7,516 nt of DNA from Candidatus Nanohaloarchaea archaeon. Lineage in GTDB: Archaea; EX4484-52; DAOVKX01. Below, piece after piece: positions 1 to 5,437 of the stretch. Each line of letters starts with the position of its first letter. Within the stretch, counting starts at the first letter, position 1. A model generated the notes under the pieces. It was given only the letters and a program-made list of their open reading frames with translations, searched no databases and had not been told where the DNA came from. Position numbers and translations under genes: made by a program. Location of the stretch: contig DAOVKX010000048.1 in assembly GCA_030631505.1 (NCBI GenBank), forward strand, positions 1 to 7,516, given 5' to 3'.

Positions 1-1575
1 ATCAGGAGTGCGCTTATTCAAGGTCTCCACAACTTTCAGCCCCAGTTCCGTTACTTTAATCTGCTTGTCTTCTATATAATTCCTTAAATACAGGTTGTTC
101 ATAATTTCTGCTCTTGTTGCCTTTGTCCCTAAATTTCTTGACTCAAGTTCCTTTACAATTGATGCAGGAGAATATCTTTTCGGCGGCTGTGTCTCCTTCT
201 CAAGAAGATTTAATTTCTTCACGTCAATTTCCTGCCGTTCTTTCAAATCCGGCAAAAGTATTTCTTTAAGTTTAACATAAGGTTTGTATAGTTCAAACCA
301 GTTGTCTTCCACAGTTCTGCTTCCTGAAACCTTGAACTGATGCTCGCCTATATTGAGTATGATATTGACTGACTCCCTTACTGCGGGCTCGCCGAAAACA
401 GCGAAAAATCTTTTGACTATTAAATCATACATTTTCTTCTGCTGTTCTGTCATGCTTTTAGGCTTCTCGCCTGTTGGATAAATAGAAGGGTGGGCATCAT
501 CTGTTTTTTTGCCTTCGTTTGGTTTCAGTTTTCCTTTGAGAACTTTCCCTGCAAGTTCAGTATATTTGAAGTTCTCTAATAATTTTTTCAGAATATCTTT
601 GTATCCTAATTTCGCAGGCAGTTTCTGCGAACTGGTTCTTGGATAAGAAATCAGGGCTGCTAAATAAAGCTCCTGGGCAAACTGCTGTGTCTGCTTTGGC
701 GTAAAGCCAAACAATCTGTACGCTTCCATCTGCAGGTCTGTCAGATTAAATGGTGTGGGTGGCAATTGCCTGTATTGTTTTTTACTGACTTTGAAAACTA
801 TTGCGTTTTTTCCTTTGCATGCCGTTACAACACTTTCTGCTTTCTCTTTCTCCCAGAATTTGTCCTCAATATGAAATGCGGAAAACTCCTTCGTTTCCAG
901 CTCAATCTGCCAGTACGGAACTGACCTGAACTTTCTGATTTCAATTTCCCTGTCCGCAAGAATCTTTAAAGCCGGACCCTGAACCCTCCCTGAACTCAAA
1001 ATCTTGTATCTTCCTGTGCTTTTTACAGCAAGAGTCAATGCCCGTGAAATATTGATGCCGTAATACCAGTCAAGAGTATGCCGTGTTACTCCTGCCTGCG
1101 CCAGACCCTGCTCTATATGCGGCTGCGCATGTTCATAAGCATGAACCAGATCCTCTTTTGTAAGTGTAGAAAATTTCATCCGTTTTGCATCTTCTTTTCC
1201 GCATATAAAACGAAGTATGTTGTACGCTATGACTTCCCCTTCTATGTCAAAATCAGTCCCGACAATAAGCTTATCTGCGGTTTTCGCCGCGCTCTTTATA
1301 TTTTGATAATATTTTTTGGCATAAACTGCTTTCTTGTTGGAACTAAAAGTCGGTTCCCACTTAACATCAAACACTGGATAATTCCACCCTTTCGATTCCT
1401 GGATTAACCCAAACAGGTGGCCTACTGCAGGAACAACAACAATATGTTCGCCACCCCGGTTTATCTCGAAATATTCAGCCGCATTCTTTTTTGTTGATTT
1501 TACAGCACCCTCTGCCAAAGCAGATGCTATCCTCCTGGCTGCAGATGGCTTCTCGCTTATTATCAAAGTTGTCAT
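1..1575 (-). CDS. topA: DNA topoisomerase I, type IA (3' end cut by window edge)
   Basis: Type IA topoisomerases relax negatively supercoiled DNA by cutting one strand through a 5'-phosphotyrosine link and passing the other. The 525 codons visible have no stop. They open with MTTLIISEKPSAARRIA, placing the TOPRIM glutamate at E8; the acidic triad follows as DFDIEGE (D108, D110, E112). LSSGRVQGPALKI is the family's GRVQ.PAL signature. The catalytic tyrosine is Y311 in LISYPRTSS, with R313 beside it, and DDAHPSIYPT supplies H362. Near residues 490-510, GTKATRAEIMNNLYLRNYI matches the conserved end of the core. These positions lie close to the known E. coli residues (Y319, R321, H365). Any C-terminal zinc ribbons would lie beyond position 1. 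The start is the ATG at 1575, 27 nt from a TATA box with no ribosome binding site, so the mRNA is probably leaderless. No helicase domain precedes it, so it is not reverse gyrase. Divergent from the nucleotidyltransferase gene. Confidence 0.96.
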   Translation of the reverse strand, partial: MTTLIISEKPSAARRIASALAEGAVKSTKKNAAEYFEINRGGEHIVVVPAVGHLFGLIQESKGWNYPVFDVKWEPTFSSNKKAVYAKKYYQNIKSAAKTADKLIVGTDFDIEGEVIAYNILRFICGKEDAKRMKFSTLTKEDLVHAYEHAQPHIEQGLAQAGVTRHTLDWYYGINISRALTLAVKSTGRYKILSSGRVQGPALKILADREIEIRKFRSVPYWQIELETKEFSAFHIEDKFWEKEKAESVVTACKGKNAIVFKVSKKQYRQLPPTPFNLTDLQMEAYRLFGFTPKQTQQFAQELYLAALISYPRTSSQKLPAKLGYKDILKKLLENFKYTELAGKVLKGKLKPNEGKKTDDAHPSIYPTGEKPKSMTEQQKKMYDLIVKRFFAVFGEPAVRESVNIILNIGEHQFKVSGSRTVEDNWFELYKPYVKLKEILLPDLKERQEIDVKKLNLLEKETQPPKRYSPASIVKELESRNLGTKATRAEIMNNLYLRNYIEDKQIKVTELGLKVVETLNKRTPD

Positions 1576-1597
1576 GGTTTCAGAATTAGGGTAGATA

Positions 1598-1606
1598 TTT
1601 TATAAA
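1598..1606 (-). promoter_or_regulatory. TATA box of topA (leaderless)
   Basis: On the minus strand this reads TTTATAAAA inside CATTTATAAAATATC. Its centre (1602) is 27 nt from the A of the topA ATG, the archaeal TATA-to-transcription-start distance, so transcription should begin at or next to the start codon. No Shine-Dalgarno sequence lies between the box and the ATG, which fits a leaderless mRNA. Confidence 0.65.
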
Positions 1607-1654
1607 TGTTTTGGAAAATTGTGTTATTACTGCACAATAATTAAAAACGATAGA

Positions 1655-1663
1655 TTTAAAAAA
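1655..1663 (+). promoter_or_regulatory. Candidate TATA box of the nucleotidyltransferase gene
   Basis: TTTAAAAAA centred at 1659 would put the transcription start near 1685, giving a leader of about 10 nt that just contains the AAAGGTG ribosome binding site. It shares the 120-nt region 1576-1695 with the topA promoter; the two boxes are about 57 nt apart, so this is a divergent pair of separate promoters. A nearby TTATATATA (1674-1682) is closer to the start codon but would place transcription inside the gene. Confidence 0.45.
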
Positions 1664-1683
1664 CTTGCGGTGGTTATATATAG

Positions 1684-1690
1684 AAAGGTG
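1684..1690 (+). promoter_or_regulatory. Shine-Dalgarno site of the nucleotidyltransferase gene
   Basis: AAAGGTG ends 5 nt before the ATG at 1696 and matches the archaeal anti-Shine-Dalgarno complement (GGAGGTG) over AGGTG. It fixes the start codon. It also sets this gene apart from topA, rtcA, rpa and the 180-residue gene at 5387, all of which look leaderless. Confidence 0.65.
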
Positions 1691-1695
1691 TAAAT

Positions 1696-2487
1696 ATGGG
1701 TCACACGTTCAATATAAAACAACATACAATATTCGATGGTTACATCGGAGATTACCTTTCACAAATAAACGATTTAGCGGAAAGAGAAAACGTACCGTAT
1801 TGTATAGTCGGAGGTATGGCCTGTCAAATAAACATGGCTGATGCTCTCACGAAAAAAACAAACAACCCACTATCAAAATTTACAAATTATATTGGAGAGG
1901 GTAGGGAATTAAAAGGTAAGTTTAGACCTACATCAGATATAGATATTTTATCCCTTAGAAACAAAAAAAAGCAACATTTGGGGGAGACATTAGCCAAGAA
2001 CACAGGTATCACAGAGCTAAAAAATCTTTATTCAAACCATATACATGGATACATCGGCAAGGGATACAGCAGAACAATACTTAACATAAATGTCGATCGG
2101 TCTACAGGAATTGATGCAGAAGTTTGCAAGTACTTCATAGAAAACGCAAAAAAATGTGAAATACCTTACAGAAACAAAAAAACAATAAACACACAAGTTA
2201 TTGCTCCTGAACACCTGATAGTCTCCAAAATCGGAGGAGCTATATGTGACACAAAAAGACAATTAAAAGATTCACAAGACATAAGAAATACAATAATATA
2301 CAAAGGACTTATGAGTGAAGAAATTGAAAAAACGAAGATAGAAGACGGAATTGAAAAAATGTTTAAAACTGAAAAAATTGATATGGCAAAAGAATTTTAT
2401 AATGCAGTTCTAGTAGATTCAATAACAGAAAATGAAGTTCTCGGAAACAAAGAACTAGCAAAAAGATTAACCAAATTCCTTATTTAG
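1696..2487 (+). CDS. Solitary nucleotidyltransferase-fold protein, AbiEii/MNT-like
   Basis: A 263-residue protein that I recognise only by fold. YCIVGGMACQINMA (residues 35-48) followed by RPTSDIDIL (77-85) matches the nucleotidyltransferase pattern: a Gly-Gly loop, then two metal-binding aspartates D81 and D83. The roughly 40 residues between them are longer than in minimal members. NINVDRSTG (D134) could supply the third carboxylate. VIAPEHLIVSKI (168-179) and KDSQDI (191-196) resemble the helix with Lys and the R.KD..DI motif found in AbiEii-type toxins and related uncharacterised nucleotidyltransferases. The C-terminus is lysine- and glutamate-rich helix. No antitoxin or HEPN partner lies beside it: topA is divergent and serS convergent, overlapping by 8 nt. 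A hand-counted stretch is about 32% GC against 42-47% in topA, hinting at transfer. NMP transfer to protein or tRNA is possible, but the substrate is unknown. Confidence 0.72.
   Translation: MGHTFNIKQHTIFDGYIGDYLSQINDLAERENVPYCIVGGMACQINMADALTKKTNNPLSKFTNYIGEGRELKGKFRPTSDIDILSLRNKKKQHLGETLAKNTGITELKNLYSNHIHGYIGKGYSRTILNINVDRSTGIDAEVCKYFIENAKKCEIPYRNKKTINTQVIAPEHLIVSKIGGAICDTKRQLKDSQDIRNTIIYKGLMSEEIEKTKIEDGIEKMFKTEKIDMAKEFYNAVLVDSITENEVLGNKELAKRLTKFLI
2327..2377 (-). terminator. Candidate oligo-U terminator cluster for the serS operon
   Basis: Three runs of six A on the plus strand (2327-2332, 2354-2359, 2372-2377) read as T6 tracts for transcripts leaving serS. They start about 100 nt past its stop codon, within the antisense of the nucleotidyltransferase gene. 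Archaeal RNA polymerase commonly stops at U-rich tracts without a hairpin, so termination here is plausible. The tracts also encode lysine codons, so they may be incidental. Confidence 0.3.
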
Positions 2488-3757
2488 GTTCTATCTTCTT
2501 AACCCCACTCATATATTCCCATAAGCATCTTGGAATCTTTACAGAGCCGTCTTTCTGCTGGAAGTTCTCTAAAATCGCAACTATAGTTCTTGATGTTGCG
2601 ATCGCAGTGTTGTTTAATGTATGTGCAAATCTGGTTTCTTTTCCGTCCCTGAATTTTATGTTCATGCGCCTTGCCTGGTAATCTGTGCAATTTGAGCATG
2701 AGCCGACTTCTCTGTATTTTTTCTGCGCAGGCATCCATGCCTCAATATCATATTTTTTTGAGGCAACAGTTCCAAGATCTCCTGTGCAGATGTTAACCAC
2801 CCTATAAGGTATCTTCAATTTCTGGTAAAAATATTCTGAATTTTTAAGCAGTTCCTCATGAATTTTCCATGAATTTTCAGGCGTTGAAAAAACAAACTGC
2901 TCCACTTTGTTGAACTGATGGACCCTGAAAATCCCCTTTGTGTCTTTCCCATGCGCCCCGGCTTCTTTCCTGTAGCACGGGCTGACACCGACATACCTTA
3001 GAGGCAGTTCTTTCTTGTCAAGAATCTGGTTCGCGTGCAGCTGCGCAATTGCATGTTCTGATGTTGCAATCAGGTACAGATCATCATTCTCTATTTTGTA
3101 CATAACATCTTCAAAATCACCCAGATCAGTAACGCCCTCGTATGGCTTCCTCCTTAATGCAAAAGGCGGCTCAACCAGAATGAATCCTTTTTTGGCAAGG
3201 CGATCCATCGCAAACCTCATCAAAGCGAAATCCAGCAGGACAAGCTCATTTTTCAGGTAATAGAATCTCGCCCCTGAAACTCTTGCCGCAGTCTCAATGT
3301 CTGCAACATCCAAATCCTCCAGCAAATCAACATGGCTTTTTGGAGTAAAGGAAAACTTCGGCTTTACGCCCCAGGTTTTAACTGTCTTGTTGTCATTCTC
3401 ATCTTCGCCGACAGGAACAGACAGGTGCATCAGATTTGGAAGCTTCAGCAAAATCCTGTTTATTTTCTCTTTCAGGATTTTATTTTTCTCGTCAAGGTTT
3501 TTGATGTCTCTAGATATGTTTCTCATCTCATCAATGTTTTTTGATGTGTCTTTTTTCTCCTGCTTCAGACATGAAATCTCTTTTGAGACTACATTGCGCT
3601 TATGTTTCAACCTGTCAACTTCAATCAGGTTTTTTCTCCATATTTTGTCCTGTTTTATTACTGCTTCCAAAAGCCCTAATTTCTCTTTATCCCTCCGCTT
3701 CTCTAAATCTTTCCTGACAACTTCAGGAGTCTCCCTTATCAATTTTATATCAAGCAT
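2480..3757 (-). CDS. serS: Seryl-tRNA synthetase
   Basis: Charges tRNA-Ser with serine in the cytoplasm; class II, dimeric. The 425-residue length is normal. Residues 1-110 form the charged, helical coiled-coil arm that contacts the long variable arm of tRNA-Ser. The catalytic core follows: motif 1 in the segment 172-198 ending GFILVEPP, TSEH (232-235) in the serine/ATP pocket, motif 2 with CYRKEAGAHGKDTKG and FRVHQFNKVEQF (R263, E265, R278, E286), REVGSCSNCTDYQARR (349-364), and motif 3 around TLNNTAIATSRTIVAILEN (R390, E397). This is the common bacterial-type SerRS also found in most archaea, not the rare zinc-dependent methanogen form. The gene starts 4 nt after the tyrS stop with only a weak ribosome binding site (AGATGAT), so translation is probably coupled to tyrS. 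Its stop lies inside the convergent nucleotidyltransferase gene. One hand-counted line is about 43% GC, above its operon partners. Confidence 0.97.
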   Translation of the reverse strand: MLDIKLIRETPEVVRKDLEKRRDKEKLGLLEAVIKQDKIWRKNLIEVDRLKHKRNVVSKEISCLKQEKKDTSKNIDEMRNISRDIKNLDEKNKILKEKINRILLKLPNLMHLSVPVGEDENDNKTVKTWGVKPKFSFTPKSHVDLLEDLDVADIETAARVSGARFYYLKNELVLLDFALMRFAMDRLAKKGFILVEPPFALRRKPYEGVTDLGDFEDVMYKIENDDLYLIATSEHAIAQLHANQILDKKELPLRYVGVSPCYRKEAGAHGKDTKGIFRVHQFNKVEQFVFSTPENSWKIHEELLKNSEYFYQKLKIPYRVVNICTGDLGTVASKKYDIEAWMPAQKKYREVGSCSNCTDYQARRMNIKFRDGKETRFAHTLNNTAIATSRTIVAILENFQQKDGSVKIPRCLWEYMSGVKKIEPK

Positions 3758-3761
3758 ACAA

Positions 3762-4835
3762 TCATCTTGTAATTTTTAAATTTTTAACAACGGAATAAAG
3801 TTTTTTTGCTTTTTTATTTTTTTCAAAATGTTTTCTTACAGGTGCTATCAACTCATTTATATCGCGGGCAACAGCATTTTTTAAATCCAGAGGATGAAGT
3901 TCTTTTTTCGAAAAAATATTTTCAAGTTCCTTATAAGAACCTATTGTTAAATCCCCTCCAAATTTAGCAGGTCTTTGAATTTTCAGGTCTTTGAATTTTT
4001 CGAAGATAATGTATTTACAATACTCTAAAACCGGATTTTCTTTTATGATTCCTTCCGGGCAATAAGCTTTATTGATTTTTCTCTTAATTTCTGATTTTGG
4101 GTCATCCATGAAGATTGCCGAATCCGGGTTTGATTTTGACATCTTCATTGCAATTGCTTTTTCTATGGTTAATTCTCCTGAAGGAGGTTGACCTAACCCC
4201 ATAAGCATATGGTGCGAGACAACAACCGGCTTCCACAGTCCAAGTTTTGGTCCGACATCTCTTGCCAATACATTTACCTTTCTCTGGTCCATTCCAAGTT
4301 GGGTAATATCGCATTTAAGCCAAAAGACATCCGAAAATTGCATGCATGGATACATAATCTGTGAAGCTAATTGTGTATCGCTTTCTTTTCTGCCCATTAT
4401 CTGGCTGCATCTTAGAATCCGTTTTATAGTAGAATTTGTAGCAACTTTCATTACGAGTTTCCAGTATTCTCCCTGTGATTTGATATCATCATCCCAAACA
4501 AATTCCACATTTTTTAAATCCATGCCGGTTGCTTTCCAGACTTCAATCAGGTATTTCCCGCAGGTTTGTATTTTGTTTAAATCCCCGCTATATTTTTTAT
4601 TAGCCCAAGCATGCCAATTAGCAGCCAGCATTTTAAATTTGCAGCCGGCTTTAGTCATTTTATTAACATTTATTGCCCTCATAAGCCCCTGCGCAATATG
4701 AATCCTCCCACTTGGCTCAAAACCATCATACGCCACTGGATGTGTTTTCGTTTCTAAAAGTTCCATTAAATCTTTCTCTGTAATTATCTCTTCCCCAACA
4801 CTTTTTATTAACTCAAACCTTTTTTCCAAATCCAT
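3762..4835 (-). CDS. tyrS: Tyrosyl-tRNA synthetase, archaeal/eukaryal type
   Basis: Charges tRNA-Tyr; class I. The 357 residues carry YDGFEPSGRIH (36-46) with the tyrosine-binding Y36 and HIAQ (46-49) in place of the HIGH signature, then YPCMQFSDVFWLKCDITQL (162-180), GMDQRKVN (Q179, D183 region) and an intact KMSKS loop (231-235). It ends in the archaeal-style tail KFGGDLTIGSYKELE and ELHPLDLKNAVA. No bacterial S4-like tRNA-binding domain is present, as expected for archaeal enzymes. From memory, the HIAQG, INVNK, AGCK, GDLNKIQT, YPCMQ and KYIIF segments resemble plant and other eukaryotic TyrRS more than the Methanocaldococcus enzyme. It is the middle gene of the operon, 9 nt behind the DHQ-synthase-like gene and 4 nt ahead of serS. 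A strong GGAG site fixes the ATG at 4835. Confidence 0.96.
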   Translation of the reverse strand: MDLEKRFELIKSVGEEIITEKDLMELLETKTHPVAYDGFEPSGRIHIAQGLMRAINVNKMTKAGCKFKMLAANWHAWANKKYSGDLNKIQTCGKYLIEVWKATGMDLKNVEFVWDDDIKSQGEYWKLVMKVATNSTIKRILRCSQIMGRKESDTQLASQIMYPCMQFSDVFWLKCDITQLGMDQRKVNVLARDVGPKLGLWKPVVVSHHMLMGLGQPPSGELTIEKAIAMKMSKSNPDSAIFMDDPKSEIKRKINKAYCPEGIIKENPVLEYCKYIIFEKFKDLKIQRPAKFGGDLTIGSYKELENIFSKKELHPLDLKNAVARDINELIAPVRKHFEKNKKAKKLYSVVKNLKITR

Positions 4836-4840
4836 TTTAT

Positions 4841-4846
4841 CTCCTT
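4841..4846 (-). promoter_or_regulatory. Shine-Dalgarno site of tyrS, overlapping the upstream stop codon
   Basis: On the minus strand AAGGAG overlaps the TAA stop of the upstream gene and ends 5 nt before the tyrS ATG. A ribosome finishing the upstream frame sits directly on this site, so tyrS translation is probably coupled to the small gene before it. Confidence 0.7.
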
Positions 4847-5387
4847 ATTTTTCTATTATGAGGGGTCCATCAACACGCATGCCAAAATGCGTTCCTTCTG
4901 GATTACTATAAAACAAAATATTTTCCCCTATAATATTTTCAGTCACAGGTAATTGCTCTCCAGTATCTTTTATAAGTACAGAATCGGAATCCGGTAACCA
5001 TACATGGAGTAAATCCCGATCCGTTTTAGCTTTTATCAGGAACATAGTTGTTTCTTCTTTTTTTATTTTGATAATTGGTTTTTGTGTAACTACACCTTTA
5101 TAATTTGTTAATAAAATCTCATCTTTTTCTTTTAATTCATCTATATATTTTGTTCCTATTTTTTCATCTTTTAATACTGCTATGTAACTGGAAAGCGCAC
5201 CAACATTAAAATTTCTGGTATCGCTATCTTTATTATTTGCACTGCCTACCAAAAACAATCCTCTTGAAAAAGACCCAACAAGAGGATATTCCTTTTCGAA
5301 ACAATCAAGTTCTATTTGATACCCGCACACTATAGCATCTACTGAAATACCTGTAATTTCTACAGTTTTTAAACCAATAGCACTCAT
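4845..5387 (-). CDS. Stand-alone C-terminal domain of 3-dehydroquinate synthase II family
   Basis: A 180-residue protein that I match by motif order to the C-terminal half of archaeal DHQ synthase II. That enzyme, MJ1249-like and about 360 residues, is the NAD-dependent one making 3-dehydroquinate from an amino-hept-ulosonate. Correspondences: LVGSFSRGLFLV (36-47) with the family's mLVGS.srGLFLVh; RNFNVGALSSYIAV (58-71) with RPFRVNAGAVHAYv; IIKIKKEETTMFLIKAK (105-121) with GRVKIErRPLlLieAe; LPVTENIIGENILFY (146-160) with vSVTeLk.GDevLvy; THFGMRVDGPLIIEK (166-180) with RHFGm.V.E.IiEk. The N-terminal barrel-like half is absent: the start at 5387 has its own TATA box 26 nt upstream, and rtcA begins 50 nt away. 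Several conserved Arg, Glu and Asn residues are replaced, so it is unlikely to be a working DHQ synthase. It is AT-rich (hand-counted lines 18-37% GC) and is first gene of the tyrS-serS operon. A regulatory or ligand-binding role is only a guess. Confidence 0.7.
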   Translation of the reverse strand: MSAIGLKTVEITGISVDAIVCGYQIELDCFEKEYPLVGSFSRGLFLVGSANNKDSDTRNFNVGALSSYIAVLKDEKIGTKYIDELKEKDEILLTNYKGVVTQKPIIKIKKEETTMFLIKAKTDRDLLHVWLPDSDSVLIKDTGEQLPVTENIIGENILFYSNPEGTHFGMRVDGPLIIEK

Positions 5388-5405
5388 ATTTTTAATTGCT
5401 TATTC

Positions 5406-5420
5406 AACTTTTTATAAGTT
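5406..5420. promoter_or_regulatory. Shared symmetric TATA element between the tyrS operon and rtcA
   Basis: AACTTTTTATAAGTT has perfect 5-bp inverted arms (AACTT/AAGTT) around an AT core that reads TTATAAAAA on the minus strand and TTTTTATAA on the plus strand. Its centre, 5413, lies 26 nt from the A of the leftward ATG (5387) and 25 nt from the A of the rtcA ATG (5438). No Shine-Dalgarno sequence precedes either start. It therefore looks like one bidirectional TATA box driving two leaderless transcripts. It is the only TATA-like sequence in the 50-nt gap. Confidence 0.65.
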
Positions 5421-5437
5421 AACTAATACATCTTATT

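Noticed and set aside
1078..1407. Plus-strand open frame of 109 codons
   Set aside because: It lies wholly inside topA on the other strand and its product has no recognisable motif; topA carries all catalytic motifs in its frame.
1..1575. Reverse gyrase
   Set aside because: The protein starts directly at the TOPRIM domain, and there is no helicase-like domain in or before it; the upstream gap is only 120 nt and then a divergent gene.
1674..1682. TTATATATA as the promoter of the nucleotidyltransferase gene
   Set aside because: Its centre is only about 18 nt before the ATG, which would place the transcription start inside the gene and remove the strong ribosome binding site.
1696..2487. Complete AbiE or MNT-HEPN toxin-antitoxin system
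   Set aside because: Only the nucleotidyltransferase-like component is present. The neighbours are topA and serS, with no room for a partner gene.
3297..3779. Plus-strand open frame of 160 codons with Ser/Phe-rich product
   Set aside because: It is the antisense of the serS coiled-coil arm. The Phe/Ser bias comes from the complement of Lys/Glu codons.
4342..4701. Plus-strand open frame of 119 codons with hydrophobic stretches
   Set aside because: It is antisense to conserved TyrRS sequence; the apparent membrane segments are a by-product of the complement strand.
4845..5387. Annotating this gene simply as 3-dehydroquinate synthase
   Set aside because: Only the C-terminal half of the family is present, and several conserved polar residues are changed. 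A functional enzyme name would overstate the evidence.
5388..5437. tRNA, small RNA or riboswitch upstream of the synthetase operon
   Set aside because: The gap is 50 nt and AT-rich, its only inverted repeat is the 5-bp-arm TATA element, and both starts look leaderless, leaving no transcribed leader to fold.
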